Positions 1-11,932 of a stretch of DNA of 64,000 nucleotides are shown one piece after another; the stretch's first letter is position 1; every line of letters starts with the position of its first letter. The notes below the pieces were generated by a model. The model made no database searches and was not told where the DNA came from. It worked only from the letters and a program-made list of their open reading frames with translations. Position numbers and translations under genes: made by a program. Source of the DNA: Odontocerum albicorne (taxonomy: Eukaryota > Arthropoda > Insecta > Trichoptera > Odontoceridae); NCBI GenBank assembly GCA_949825065.1, contig OX463846.1, forward strand, positions 16,650,205 to 16,714,204. Direction: 5' to 3'.

Positions 1-1394
1 TTCTAGTGGTACCCAAAAATGTGATTAATGGCGTCGAAAACAATGTAATCTCCTGGTCAGGCTCTCAACACGTTCGACTAATGAACAAGGATATGTTGAA
101 AGGTGCTTTACGAAAGAAGAAATTATAATATAAAGACTACAACCTGGCGAGATTATTGCCTTGAGGCAATGTCTTCTAATTAACTGAAATATGTTAACAA
201 GCAGCCACACGTGGAAAAGAGACTGGGATCTTATTTAAAAATCTGGGTAATAACGAAAATCGAAACTGTCAAGGCTGGAAGAGAGGCATCTTGACCAAAT
301 TTTCAGCCAGCCCTATCGCATAGAATAAACTCGACTCTCGTGAATCATGAAATGCCACAACGATTCAGATAAACCAATGAATTGACTTCGTTTTCTTAAA
401 TTCAGATCGAAATAATATGTCCAAAATCTTGACAATCGTAATACTTCTTCTTTGTTCTTACCCTCGATTAAGTAATAAAAACTTATCCGATAATGTATTC
501 TGGACGTGTCTTGCCTTACTTATCCATTTATCTACTTTCAATTATCGTTTCAGACCTCATTCCGCTAAATAGTTGTAGGAAAAGGACGAAATACATAAGA
601 AACATTCAACTTGTTTTCACCATTTCAATGATTAGGAAATAGTGAGACCTTTTCTGTACTTCTCTTTTCAACTTGAGAACACTTATTATTTAATCAAATT
701 GTTATATTTTTATGAAAATGTTACAAACTAGTTTTAATTATCGATCGCCATGACTTTGTTGTTAAGATGCATTTCTTCCACCAGGAAGCTTTCGATTCGA
801 TAGTTGATACAACCCAAAAAATACGATTTCAATCTGGGGTCGGTAACTAAAGCGCTTTCGTCATTTTACCGCGTGCATGAAGATAAACTGTAAGTCTTCT
901 AGAGTGGTTCTGAAACCCAAAAACACCTAAGCCCTGATGGATTCGAGGATAATCGGAGTTTGGCAATCATTATGACTATTTGATTTTTAAAATAGCAGTT
1001 CTGAACATACATGTGGTACCAAGATGTTGATGTTCTCGTAAGTTGTTAAACCATGAGATGCGTCTTCTTCCCACATTTTTCCCCCTGAATTTTCTCCTGT
1101 AATATTAGGTAAATGATATTACATTTTTCTTCTCGCTTTATATGCCCAAAGTATTCTTACTTTCTCCTTTTGATGATGGATAATAATTTTCTATAATTTT
1201 TTTACGTTTCAAGATACCATCATTACGGAATTCAATCGGTCACGCAATGAGACTTTCAGCACTCTTAATTTCATTGTGGTGTTCGAAATGAGTGTCCATG
1301 CTTCATACTCATAGATTATGTGATGGAGAATATTCAGCAACGCAAAATTCGAATACGTATATTGAGATTGAAATTCTTGTTACAAGGAAGATAA

Positions 1395-1605
1395 TCCATT
1401 TCTAAGAAGTATCTTCAAGCCATCTCTTCTCTTATAACTCTGGGATTGCGTGTTCGATTTCCATTGGTATGCATTTTATCGAAAAAATGTATTAACGTCT
1501 GCTTTTCAATTAAGTTATCTTAGACGTCTGGTTGGTAAAAAGAGGTTGCTGTATGACAATAAGCCCACCAGGTTGTGCTGTAAAACGAAAGCGTAATGCA
1601 ATAGT
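1395..1605 (+). mobile_element. tRNA-derived SINE, strongly diverged
   Basis: A box-B-like stretch (gtgttcgatttcc, about 1450-1462) is followed by the 3' body shared by the SINE family of this window: 'acaataagcccaccaggttg' (about 1557-1576) and an ending in 'gcgtaatgcaatag'. The head is badly decayed. Confidence 0.55.
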
Positions 1606-3544
1606 TTCGATTCATATTTGATTCTGGATAAAACGAGAAAAGAGGATCATTTTCTGGTTTTTCACATAAGAACTTGACAACTTTCATTTAACTATGGAAT
1701 CAAATAAAAAAAAACGATTAATTTAAAAAATATATGATAAATATTTCAATTAAGTCAAACTCATATTTCAAAATCTTGATGTATTTTTAGATCAAGTCAG
1801 TCACGTTATTATGCGGTTATAGTTATAATACTTTCAATGTTAATCAAATTTAAAATAAAAGTGACGTCGTAAATAATTCAACCTTTTCCGTTTAGGTGTT
1901 TCCTAACACTTTCAAATGATTCCAATCACTAACGGTCCCTTTCACCTTTATACGATTTAGGTATGGTTCCATTATGATTTTTTTCAGGTAATATAATAAT
2001 ACATAAAGGTAAAAATATTCAAAAGCAGAATATTTATAATTGCATTCTAAAAGTTTCAAGTTCAATGTCAAAAAATAAATTGAAACGAAATCTAAGTAAA
2101 ATGAAATTTCTCTGGGTGACTTCACCGCGTAGACGACATATTTTTGATGGGAATTTTCTGAATCTGTATCTGACAGATGTCCCTTCGAAAAAGAGTAGAA
2201 CTTTGAGGTCGATTTTGCCTTCATCGAATAATTTGATTGTTCCGAATCGATCCAATAGGGCGAGGTATCGTGAATTTTGTTGACTATCCAAGTTTAGGTG
2301 AATAGCTATTATATAAAAAAAATACTTGTGTAGGAGGAATTGAAAAATACCGTTATAAGATTAAAAGTAACTGAATTCAAGAAAATAAAAGTCAAAATCT
2401 AGAGTGGCATAGTATTGTAAATTTGGAATAGTGAATCGCACAGTAGTGTAAAAATTATTATTTTAGCACAAAGAGCAGTTTTAAAATGATGATCAAATCA
2501 ATGAATAATTGATTTGATCTTCCGTCAGGCTGCAGTGATGTCAATGGTAGTCAACAACCATACGCCAAAAATAATCTTTTGTATCCATTTAGAATATATT
2601 GTAACATTAAAATAAACATTTATGAAACAAGAGCAAAAAAATTAAGATTAAGAAAAACACCTTATGTGAGAACGGTCTTCATAAAGATAAGTTTCGTGTG
2701 CTTGGCTCCTAAATTAATTAATGCATAACCTAAAGCCGTAAGAAATATGTTAAGACACAGTTAATATAAAATTGAAATAAAAAAATGACAGTAGAAATTA
2801 AACCAGATTTAGTAAGAAAAAAATCAAATCGGATTAAAATCATACAATGGAGAATTGCCTCGTGTTCCCTTTTCCTTGATTTTTGTAGATTTTAACTGAT
2901 ATTTTGTGTCTATAAATCAGTAAATGATCCTTCATAAAATGAATGTTTCTAATTTAAATACTTTTTTTGGTGAAATGTGATAACGGTAGGATTTTTAATA
3001 TTTGTGACTGTTCTATACATATTTCTTGATTGTATTGTTTTGTGAAATCATTAAGACGGGCATACACTTAGGAAGGGAGTATTGTGTATATATTTTATTA
3101 GTATAAATAAAAAAAATAAAATAATGTGTTACTATAAAGATATTTGCAGTCTCGACCTTACGTGGGCGAACGTGGATAACAGTGATGTGAACTGACCTGG
3201 AAAAGGCGTCTTATTGTATCCCTGCGTTCCTAATGGACGGTATAAGATGATAATGATGATGAAAGAATGTAACCCGTGCAGAGGAACTTTACTATCGAGA
3301 ATCTCTAGAACTATAAACTAATTTGATTTCCACCTCGATTCATTTTAAAATCTATTTACTCTCATTAAATGACATCGCGGAACTGGAGTGCAGTCCAATC
3401 AGTACCCGAGTAAATGAGGTTACCACCCTATCGAGTTCCGGTCCAGCTGTCCAGCTATCCTGCCATCAATTTTGACTTTACGATTTAAGCAGTTTTAAAA
3501 TACTAAAATTTTTGTTGTCGTTTTGTATATTCACCAGTCTAAAT

Positions 3545-4059
3545 CAGGCATGGCCAAACTAAGGCCTGCGGGCCGGATTCATCCAGCAAGGTCTTTTTTG
3601 GTGGACCGCGTAGGCGAAAGAAAATATATATTATTTTAAAAAAATCAAAACCCAGAAAAATATATTATTTTGAAAAAATGAACAATGAAAATGTTTGTAA
3701 TATTTGATTCAACTTATATTTGCAAACCTTTTATCTCAATAATGAATAGCCATAAAAACCCAATAGGATCAAGATTAACTGATATCCATTCGGAAACGAT
3801 ATTAGGATATCAACAACAAGCATGCAGCATAACATGGAAAAATTAATTAACGAAGCCGCTTTTTTTTCTTATTGATTATTTTTTTATTAAGTTCTAATCT
3901 ATTCAAATAATAATGATAAGAAATTTCATTATTGAATCAAAATAAATGTATCAATCGTTTCGTTTCACTGTCGTATTCTTGGTTTTGTTGTCCTCTGACC
4001 CACGGCAGTTTCTGTCAGAAAAAATATGGCCCACCTAGGCAAAAGTTTGGAGATGCCTG
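3545..4059. mobile_element. hAT-like non-autonomous DNA transposon
   Basis: The element starts with CAGGCATGGCCAAACT and ends with the inverse of CAGGCATCTCCAAACT, so the terminal inverted repeats match at 14 of 16 positions. The sequence just inside the left end is GC-rich (ggcctgcgggccggat), as is common in hAT-type short elements of animals. The flanks (tctaaat on the left, gctaaac on the right) look like a decayed 8-bp target duplication. No transposase reading frame is present. The superfamily call rests on the end sequence and the flank size. Confidence 0.6.
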
Positions 4060-4776
4060 GCTAAACCTAGAAAAAATTTGAGGTAGATGCAATGTAAAAA
4101 GACTTAATTTTGAACCGAATGTTTTGCTTTTTTTAAATTGTGATAATTGTTTCAGATAACTCAGCTGCAAGAGCAGCTTCTCCGAGAGAAGGTCGTCGAT
4201 TCGGTTCCCACTTACTTTCGTTTCTCATATTTTCGAGACGAGGCATTTTTAGCAAGGTTTTTTTCTATATTAAAAATAAAAAATATATTTAATAAACAAA
4301 CATTTTTTCTAGTTAATAAAATGGTACAAGAAATACTACTTAGCATTAGATTGATGTACTCGAATACTCGAGTATATCAATCTTGCTTTTTTCTATTTAA
4401 ATGTGGTTATACACGTATAAAGGAAGCGATTTTGACAATAAGAGATTAATATTATACCATATATACTAAATTATAAATATTGATTGTAAAGTTTATTTAA
4501 TAAAAATAAAATTAATTTCTTGTTTAGAAGTTTATTAATTTAAAATTTAAAAAAATACATTTTGTTGTAGTTTATTAATTGAAAATAAAAAAAAATAGTT
4601 AATCATATCTTGTATTGCTATAACAAAAAATAAAGATATTTAAAAACAATTATGAAAACTCTTAGACTCCGCTTGAATTTTGCTGCTTGATTTTTAGGTC
4701 GGCTTTGACCGTGAATGAAACAAATAAATATTATCGTGTACTCGACCACGATTTGTATCATGTTTGTAAATTGCAC

Positions 4777-5069
4777 GATATCAAAGTAGTCTTCTAGAAC
4801 TTCAGTCGGTGCCACCGCTATCCTTTTCACAGTGCAGTGTTGAGTTGAGCACAGTGCAACGTTTGAAACGAGAGTTTATCCTAGTTCTTGGTTGTAGAAA
4901 TGGGATCTGTTTTCCCACTATTTAGTCATGGAAGTTGGCTGTAGATTATTTTTCTCTAAGACCAGTGTCGTGTAGGTATTAAGTCTTAAAAATAATTATT
5001 CGATATCAAAGTAGTCTTCTAGAACTTCAGTTGGTGCCACCGCTATCCTTTTCACAGTGCAGTGTTGAG
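4777..5069. repeat. 70-bp direct repeats flanking one copy of a 141-bp repeat
   Basis: A segment of about 68 bp (starting cgatatcaaagtagtcttct) occurs at about 4777-4845 and again at about 5002-5069 with a single visible base change (cagtcggtg versus cagttggtg). Between them, at about 4862-5002, sits one copy of the 141-bp unit that is tandemly repeated at 12.27-12.70 kb. On the minus strand both 68-bp copies encode the same short peptide ending PTEVLEDYFDI, and the base change is silent. No protein family was recognised. Confidence 0.75.
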
Positions 5070-5704
5070 CCAACAGATGAGGGGCTTCCCCAGGGGACAA
5101 GTCATTCATCAAAGTATGACTACACTTTGTTTTCTTAAAAGCGTAAGATTGTACTGCAAGGGAGACTAATTCGTTTTTAGAGACATTGTGATGGTTGAGG
5201 GATAAATTTTCCCGTAATAAAAAGTAGACAAAATAATATATATAGATATGCCTTGAGGATCTGTCACATCGGACGAAAATAGGAATCATAAGATATTGTA
5301 ATAAAATGACGAGACAGAAAATGACAGTAATACAGTTATGTAAAAATAATGCATAGCAAGAAGAAGCCCTTTCGTGTCAATTTATAGAAAATTCATTGGA
5401 AGCCGTTAACACTGAAAGGGTTCAGTTCCACCAAAATGATTAAAATAAACATACGTCAAAGTTGGATTCCCAATTGCGTTTGGTTATATCACGAGCTACC
5501 TGCGACTTTAAGTTGATTATAGCATACCCAAATGCCCACGGGTTGAAAGGGCCTGCATATATTTTTTCAGAAAATTTGTCAAGTCAAATTCATAATGGTA
5601 CCTCTTTGCAACTTTGTTCACCTTCGTTGTGAAGTTTGCGTAAGTATCACCAAGTTGAAGTGGGATTTAAATCTAACAATTCGAAGTGAGACAATCCTGT
5701 TCTA

Positions 5705-5775
5705 ACGACCTCCGTGGCCTGGCTGGTAAGACGCTGGTTTTCTAATGTTTGGGAGATTCCACTGGAAGTATTGTG
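5705..5775 (+). mobile_element. SINE head fragment
   Basis: The stretch 'acctccgtggcctggctggt' followed by 'aagacgctgg' (about 5709-5736) is the box-A part of the tRNA-derived SINE family of this window. The box B and 3' body are missing or unrecognisable. Confidence 0.5.
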
Positions 5776-5867
5776 TTTGATCTTGATGGTACCGCAATAA
5801 ATTAAATAAAGTCCCAGTATTTCTACATCGTTCGTCTAGTAACAATATTTGCACGCGCTAAACCTGT

Positions 5868-6147
5868 GCGTGTGTGGTAGTACGAGTACGACTGTCCATG
5901 TGTAGTAATACGAGTATGATTGTCCATGTGCGGTATAACGAGTACGATTGCCCATGTGTGGTAGTACGAGTACGACTGTCCATGTGTGGTAATCCGAGTG
6001 TGACTGTCCATGTGCGGTATAACGAGTACGATTGCCCATGTGTGGTAGTACGAGTACGACTGTCCATGTGTGGTAATACGAGTATGACTGTCCATGTGCG
6101 GTAGTACGAGTACGATTGCCCATGTGTGGTAGTACGAGTACGACGTA
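5868..6147. repeat. 28-bp minisatellite, about ten copies
   Basis: Near-identical 28-bp units of the form ccatgtgtggtagtacgagt + acgactgt follow one another, with alternating variants (tagtaatacgag, cggtataacgag). Because 28 is not a multiple of three and the units lack stop codons in several frames, long apparent reading frames appear in three minus-strand frames and one plus-strand frame. These are repeat artefacts, not genes. Each unit contains the word tacgagta or a close variant. Confidence 0.93.
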
Positions 6148-7154
6148 TGAAACACGCACGAGTACATTAGTGAATGGTGAGATACTTGCCTACTCTAATG
6201 GTTTTTAATTCGAAGGTTCGATTAATGAGACTGAAGACAATATTATTTCCAGGCCAAGCTCATGAACATGTTTGTATTATCGATGAGCACAAATTAATAA
6301 ATGAAGTCTTGTTAAAAATGATACAGGTCAAGCTTTAAAGTAGCAAGGAGAAAAAAAATGCTAAATTAATTTACCTTTAAGGCCTTTCTAAGTATGATAT
6401 TTTTCTTGCCTTTGCAATTTTCTAGAAGCGCTCTTAGAAACATATAAAACGTAACGATACAAAATTGTTTCTTTTTTTAAATGTTTTTAATTTACATACG
6501 TTCATACTATCACGTCACGCCCATTTTGGAGCGCGAGACGTACTCACACAACTCTCGCCTCGTCCAAATCCATAAATATCGTCATGTAAGCTCTTCTGTA
6601 CCTCACATTTCCTTTATTTCTTTTAGTTATTTTTTGTAATCATCTTCATCCTCTGTTTCTCGCTTTCCATTAATTTCAGACATTTTTATTTATTTTGTAA
6701 GTCTTCGTAAGTCTTGTAAGTCGTGAGTCTCAAGATTCCTTTTTTGATTCTATCTATAACATACACCTCTAACAAACAGTTAGGTTTTCAATTTAATCAA
6801 CCTAAATCTGTAGTAGAGGGTCTCTTTAAGGCACTTTTACCAGGAAAGTTTCATTACACAAATATCTTTTGATATTCTGGTCACACTTATTTGAAAAGGA
6901 ATTCATATATTTAAAGTCAATCCCTTATCATTCAAGGAGGACCACGATAAATTCTGGAACAGTAGTTTTCAACAGTTGTGTAGTAATACTTTAGGGAGTT
7001 TCTTTTATTTATATTACATATTATGCCGAAAAATCTATTTTTACCTTTTGCTCCTTTTTTTACACTCAATAGAATATTATTGCAATGTGAAAAATGTAGG
7101 ACTTTATATTGCTCTATTTCGTAATACGGGTTACTCAAAAGCACTCAATATTTT

Positions 7155-7542
7155 AAGTGTGATGAAGAAAGGAACTTTAAGATTGTTTGGAATGTGAAGA
7201 GAATGAATGACTTAGGTGTGTGTAGAAGAAATAGACCGAGAAAAATATGGCTGGGTCAAATACTAGACTAGGTTTTGAAAGAAGATCAAGTAAGAAAAAT
7301 GAATAATAAAATATTGTGCATGATGAGTAGTATCCAAAACAGTTGTGAAAAGCGATCTCTTTTACACATTTCTAAAAAAGGTGTGTAAGCAGTGGAAGAA
7401 GTCAAATATAATCTTGGAGATTAGGCGTGTGAATGTGAAAGAGGCGAAAATGGTGTGCTTGGATATGGAACATTTTGGAGATCTTTTATTTCTGCCTACC
7501 TCACAAGGGACATGGTGTAATGATATTTATGTATGTATATAA
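7155..7542 (+). pseudogene. LINE (non-LTR retrotransposon) C-terminal fragment
   Basis: Broken reading frames in this stretch resemble the extreme C-terminus that follows reverse transcriptase in a common class of insect LINEs. In order they read like K-G-T-L-R-L-F-G, then RNRPRKIWLGQI, then CKQWKK and RVNVKEAKMVCLD. The known family pattern is a 'LRWFGHVER' motif, a 'GRPRKTW' motif and a final 'EAKEVCKDR..W' block; all three can be recognised here in order but in different frames. Similar tails lie at 34640-34812 and 42650-42960. The clade was not determined. The fragment is dead because of frameshifts and stops. Confidence 0.65.
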
Positions 7543-7757
7543 TATTTACTCCAACAACGTATTTGAAAAAAAATACTAGCATTTGATAGAAATTTTTAAC
7601 TTGACATATTGCAAATTAAATGCGGTTGTAACGATTAACAAATTACGGGTTTTATCGAGTATAAAACTAGTAAGGCTAGACTAGTTTCGACGAGATAAAA
7701 ACTAAGTTTTCAATCAAGCATTCGCGAAAACTTTAAAGACAATATGCGATTGTTGAC

Positions 7758-7968
7758 AACCTTCGCGGTCTTGTTGTTAAGACCTATATCTTCAGACACG
7801 GTATGTACAGATTTAATCCCTGTTCGAACCCCGATTTTTTTTAATCAGTGCTGTTTTCACTTCAAGACTTAAACATATATATTGTTTGAATATAAGATAT
7901 TTCTTGATGGCAATACTATAAGCCTGCCAGATTGTACTGTATTAAACGAAAGTGAAATACAGTGGAAT
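7758..7968 (+). mobile_element. tRNA-derived SINE
   Basis: This copy has a box-A-like 'cggtcttgttgttaagacc' (about 7770-7788), a box B 'ctgttcgaaccccg' (about 7821-7834), then 'ttttcacttcaagac' and the 3' block 'cctgccagattgtactgta' ending 'aacgaaagtgaaatac'. It lies 122 bp from the 3' splice donor of the TM1 exon region on the other strand. Confidence 0.75.
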
Positions 7969-8089
7969 TCAATGTAACAGTTTATTTTGTTTCTTAGCTA
8001 ACTTTGATAGAAAATATCAACTTATTCTGCATGTCATGTGTTGAAAATTTTGAAAATCACTATCCAAAGAAAAAAATTAAAATTCTTAC

Positions 8090-8258
8090 CTTCTCTCCGC
8101 TGTCGGAGGGTAGATAGAACACAAGGACGGTGAGGAAAGATATGCCCATGCAAGGGATGATGAGGTTCACGGTGTAGAAGAGGGTCTTCCTCCGCATCGT
8201 GATGTTGAACGTGATGTCCAGATATGGTTCGTCACAGCACGTGTAGTATTTCTCATTC
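8090..8258 (-). CDS. nAChRalpha: Nicotinic acetylcholine receptor alpha subunit, loop C and TM1 exon
   Basis: This 169-nt internal exon belongs to a ligand-gated cation channel of the Cys-loop family, which opens on binding acetylcholine at insect central synapses. The minus strand has acceptor cttcacag just before 8258 and donor gtaagaat after 8090. The exon begins with one base completing an arginine codon from the 17721-17836 exon and ends in phase 0. It encodes 56 full residues: loop C with the vicinal cysteines YYTCCDEPY, which mark an alpha (agonist-binding) subunit; the FNIT glycosylation-type site; the [10 protein letters not shown] pre-TM1 motif; all of TM1 ([19 protein letters not shown]); and the SDSGEK sequence at the start of the channel-lining TM2. 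The match to insect alpha1-4 type subunits is near complete. Alpha3 or alpha4 is most likely but not proven. The following exon is not in the window. Confidence 0.96.
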
Positions 8259-8682
8259 CTGTGAAGAAAAAGTGAGTGAGTATACGACATTAACTTAAAA
8301 ACGAATAATACACTTTTAACTCACAATTTATTTCTAATGTGTTTATACTTTTTTAAACTTTTTTGTAACCAATAGTATTTCAATAATTTTAAGCATGGTT
8401 TAAAAAAGTGTTTTATGTTACTATTAAGTTACTATGTTAAGGCAACGATTTTTAAAGTTTATAATGCTTAAACATAAATCGCTGACAATTTTTTTAATAC
8501 GCAGTAATGGTTAAGATTATCAACTTTTTCATTTATAGTTCAAATACTCTTATAAAACAAATATTTTAAAATAAGTATCACTTGCGTTTATTGGAAATCA
8601 ATTTCCAATCCATATTACTCAATTTTTAATAAGGAAAATCAAAGTAAAACGCTTTTATAGTTCTTTGTATATCCTTTATAAT

Positions 8683-8718
8683 TTATTCCATTGTCTGGTG
8701 AACCAGACAATGGAATAA
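8683..8718. repeat. 36-bp near-perfect palindrome
   Basis: The left arm ttattccattgtctggt (8683-8699) is exactly the reverse complement of the right arm (8702-8718), with a two-base centre. As RNA it would form a 17-bp hairpin. Confidence 0.9.
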
Positions 8719-9182
8719 TTTATTGTCTGGGTATATAAATAAAGTATATTGAGCTATCACAGTTTGACAAGGCCATTTTATGGCGAAACAACTGTCACTG
8801 AGTAAATAAAGAAAGTATATATAATTATTTAAGCTTTGGATTAAGATTTTCCGAATTATAAATATCACCATTTTAATTTATATAACATATTTAATCAAAT
8901 TAAACATGATGTGTTCGATATGATACAAATAATTTGGTGGAGACATTTTCAATAATACGATACAAAAGTAGACTTTCAGAAGTGTTAATAGTAAACAAAA
9001 AATAGTTGATAATTGAAAAAAACGTAAGAATTTTTTTTAAACATATCAGAGATTTTTGTCACATCTTAGTATTTTTTTATAGTTTTCCTATAAAATATGA
9101 TTCAACTTTTTTTTTTTACAATATTATAAATGTTTTTTTTTTCATTATGTGAGACAGATGAGTAATTGTTAAATAATACTTG

Positions 9183-9362
9183 GCCTGTGTGGTCTAGTTG
9201 ATGTGACGCCTGTTTTCCAATTCGGAGTTGCGGGTTCAATTCATGTTGGTTCATATATTTGTTTAAAAAAAAGGTTCCAGTCGGGTTTTCACGTAAGGCA
9301 TGTTTTGAATGGTTGAAAGAGATTGCTACACAGTAATAAATCCTTACTATTTCTAATGTATA
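9183..9362 (+). mobile_element. tRNA-derived SINE
   Basis: Box A 'gtggtctagttgatgtgacg' (about 9190-9209) and box B 'gggttcaattc' (about 9232-9242) are spaced as in a tRNA. They are followed by 'aggttccagtcgggttttca' and the 'gttgaaagagattgctacac' body. The 3' tail is decayed. Confidence 0.8.
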
Positions 9363-9794
9363 AAAGAAAATTTAATACAATCGGTGACATATCCTGAATT
9401 TTCCATGTTTGAAGCATTTATAAAACTCACGATTGATATTCACTTCAATTCTGATGGTGTTTATGTTGTCCAAAACTGACAAACATATCAAGGTGTTTGA
9501 TTTCGTGGTTTGAGTTATTATTCCTATGGTTTGGTTTACCATAATGTCCATTTTATTCAAACGCGAGATTATACGCCAAATTGGTGCACAATACTCAGTT
9601 GAAGTATACTTGTATGTTGGAGAAGCCGTTAATGGTTGTTCCGTGCTTTTGCTAACACCTCATTTCGTCCTTACCATATTTTGAAGAAGGAAATGTTGAT
9701 TTACATGACGTTTTTTCATAACACAAATTAAAAAAAAAAACAAGGAAATTTTATCCGTGAAGTTAAGGATGCGCGACTGTTAGCTACACGACTT

Positions 9795-10320
9795 GTCTTA
9801 TTTATTTATTGAACACTCCATTGTAAAAAACAATCCGGTGGGCTTATTGCCAAGTGATAATATCTCCCAACCATACAGACAAAAGTAAATAAAAAAGGTA
9901 ACATAGCCGCAAAAAAATTCAAACGATTATTTACCTTTATAAAATTTATGAACATATACAGAAATAAAAATATAAATGAAGTACCATCAATCATAGGAAA
10001 AGAAAGCGATGATGGAGTGGAAAGGAAAATCAAGAATAACACACAAGTTAAATGAAGAGCTTTTTCAGTTGTTCCTTAAATCATGCAAAGGACGGAGCTA
10101 GTCTAACATTGATTTGTAACTGGTTCCAGAGCCACACTGCGTGGATAGTAAAGGACGTCGTAAAAACGTCGGAAGACCAACGAACAATGTCTTCTAGCCA
10201 GGAAGTTTGCGGATTTGTTTGCAGTCTAGTTTTCCCTTACAGCGTCTTTAACGTCAATCGGGCAATATTTCTGCCTGCTTGTATTGTATACGAGTGTAAT
10301 AAAATATAGTATTTTTCTGG
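9795..10320. repeat. Unclassified dispersed-repeat region with a SINE 3' fragment
   Basis: The stretch 9828-9875 reads on the minus strand like the SINE 3' body (gttgggagatattatcactt followed by ggcaataagcccacc). Downstream, 10052-10300 has base use and short open frames unlike the surrounding AT-rich DNA (for example a tract around 10090-10210 without stops) and ends in gtattgtatacgagtgtaat, again like a SINE tail. It may be a decayed transposon. No protein motif was recognised. Confidence 0.35.
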
Positions 10321-10577
10321 ATTTCTTGCACAAGCATGTTTGACATGATACGTAAACTCCCCTTTTGTCTCTTCATGTTAATATCTGTAAGATCTTCGTT
10401 GATTATATGTCACATGTAATTAGTTTATTTACGAATCTGAAAACAGCTCACTTTGAAGTTTTATTCTAAAGAAACAGTAAATGTAAAAATATTTCGTATC
10501 TATATTTTATTTTTAAATACAAATATAAATTTGACTCCTATAGTATATTATTGATAACTTCCGTGTTCTAATTGGCA

Positions 10578-10772
10578 TGATTTCTGTCTTCCAGCTTGAA
10601 AGCTGCGGAATGATTCCCGTCAGTATTCGATTTTTTTTAAATGTTTAAAGTGGTTTTCACTAATGGCCTCAGGAACATTACTCTGGTTGGCTGGAAGAGA
10701 TTTCCATATGACAGTAAGCTTCCCAAGTCATACTGTATACAACGAGAGTGTAATACAATAAAATACAATGAT
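10578..10772 (+). mobile_element. tRNA-derived SINE
   Basis: It carries the shared body: 'gtggttttcactaatggcct', 'ggttggctggaagagatttc', 'catactgtatacaacgagag' and the tail 'tgtaatacaataaaataca'. The head is diverged (around 10590-10625). It directly abuts the LINE 3' fragment that follows. Confidence 0.75.
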
Positions 10773-10784
10773 ATGTTTTTTGAA

Positions 10785-11300
10785 CATCTTTGGGGTGTAG
10801 TTGCTCGATTCAATATGGGTTGGTATGACAGCGTGTTTGCAGTTGCTGGTTCTGCGGCGTGGAATGATCTGTCTCTTTGTGTTAAATATATGGGTAGCGT
10901 ATGCAGCTGGAGGGAACACTTGAAGACAACCCTTTTTGCAGGAAATTATCAAAACTTATGATAATATATAAAGACTACACATATACACTAAATTATACCT
11001 AAAACATAATGTATTACTATCACACGTTAGAAGATGTTCAAAGGGTTTTATATAGTTCATATTCCCTTGGAAAGTTTTCTGCAGTTTTCTTACCAAATAT
11101 GTATAAATACGTGGAAGTAACCAATCTTATGACCACAGTCTCAACATTCCTATCATTTACTCAGCTTATTTTATTATGAATATTTTTATTGTCAATAACG
11201 TATGTTCAAATCCCAAGTTAAAGCGCCGTTTAGGAGAGTGACCATTGAATGGCGCCATATAAGTTGTCTTTCATTATTATTATTACTCTCTAAACAATAC
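10785..11300 (+). mobile_element. LINE C-terminus and 3' untranslated end
   Basis: A short open frame to the stop at about 10959-10961 has the terminal signature seen after the reverse transcriptase of jockey/CR1-like LINEs: SVFAVAGSAAWNDL, then SWREHLKTTLF. About 330 bp of noncoding 3' end follow. That noncoding part is shared with 36985-37350 and partly with 46195-46400. It contains an AGCGCC...GGCGC stem (11222-11255) and ends in a run of att/tta units. It is a 5'-truncated copy. Confidence 0.7.
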
Positions 11301-11639
11301 TTGAAAAAAAAATCCTTCAATAATTTTTAAACTTTTTTTTATAACATAGTTCGTAAAAGAAATTAAAAATGCAACGCTCGCCTGCCACTTTCTTTGTATG
11401 AAACAATAACCGTATTTTCTAAAATTGAGCTGTCGCTGAAACACTTAACATTTTACAGGACCAAAATAAAAACTCTCATCTTGCAAACGAGCACCTCTTA
11501 AGGAGCAAAATATCCTTTGGAGATTTATCGCCCTTTGTGCTCGCTCGTAAAAAGAAAGTGAATATGCACGTTAATCAGTAAACCGAAAATCTATCATCGT
11601 AAAAGTAATGGGGTCATATCACGGAAGCATTCACCTTGT

Positions 11640-11932
11640 AAGGAACATATTTTTTCACAAAGGACATGAGTAGGTTCTGTGATTTATTTACGATTCTCTT
11701 ATAAGACGTTTATTCTCTAACGCTGCTTATTACTGAGTGAAATAATATTATTGTTTAAATAAAATACAATAACCTGAAGTTGAACATACTTATTTTACAA
11801 AGATCACGAGAAGGTTCCGTCATTTATTTACTATTCTCTTATTTTATAATAAATTTATTCGCTAACGCTGTTCATTAATAAGTTATATAATATTATTGTT
11901 TAAATGAAACACATTAATCTGAAGTTAAAGAA
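11640..11932. repeat. Imperfect tandem duplication, about 145-bp unit
   Basis: Two adjacent segments (about 11640-11786 and 11787-11932) share the order: ggttc(t/c)gt.atttattta, ctattctctta, attc.ctaacgctg, ataatattattgtttaaat and cctgaagtt. Divergence is moderate. Confidence 0.7.

Larger units (their letters stand above)
1..8089 (-). other. Intron 3' of the TM1 exon (partial)
   Basis: This is the part of the receptor intron downstream (minus strand) of the donor site at 8089. No exon encoding the rest of TM2 and TM3 was found here, so the intron is at least 8 kb long. It holds a diverged SINE near 1.4-1.6 kb, a hAT-like element at 3.5-4.1 kb, a duplicated 70-bp/141-bp repeat at 4.8-5.1 kb, a minisatellite at 5.9-6.1 kb and a LINE tail at 7.2-7.5 kb. 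The rest (1-1390, 1610-3540, 4060-4770, 6150-7150) is AT-rich sequence in which I see nothing definite. Confidence 0.7.

Noticed and set aside
2034..2291. Overlapping 72- and 85-codon frames on opposite strands
   Set aside because: Mild coding-like appearance, but no recognisable domain, no splice context and no second supporting signal.
5868..6147. CRISPR-like direct repeat array
   Set aside because: The 28-bp repeats are directly adjacent with no unique spacers, and the genome is an animal's.
5823..6167. Long overlapping reading frames on both strands (107-114 codons)
   Set aside because: They are produced by the 28-bp minisatellite, whose units lack stops in several frames. The peptides are pure repeats.
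1..8089. The receptor exon encoding the end of TM2 and TM3
   Set aside because: No GC-richer stretch with the expected EIIPPTS motif was found on the minus strand.
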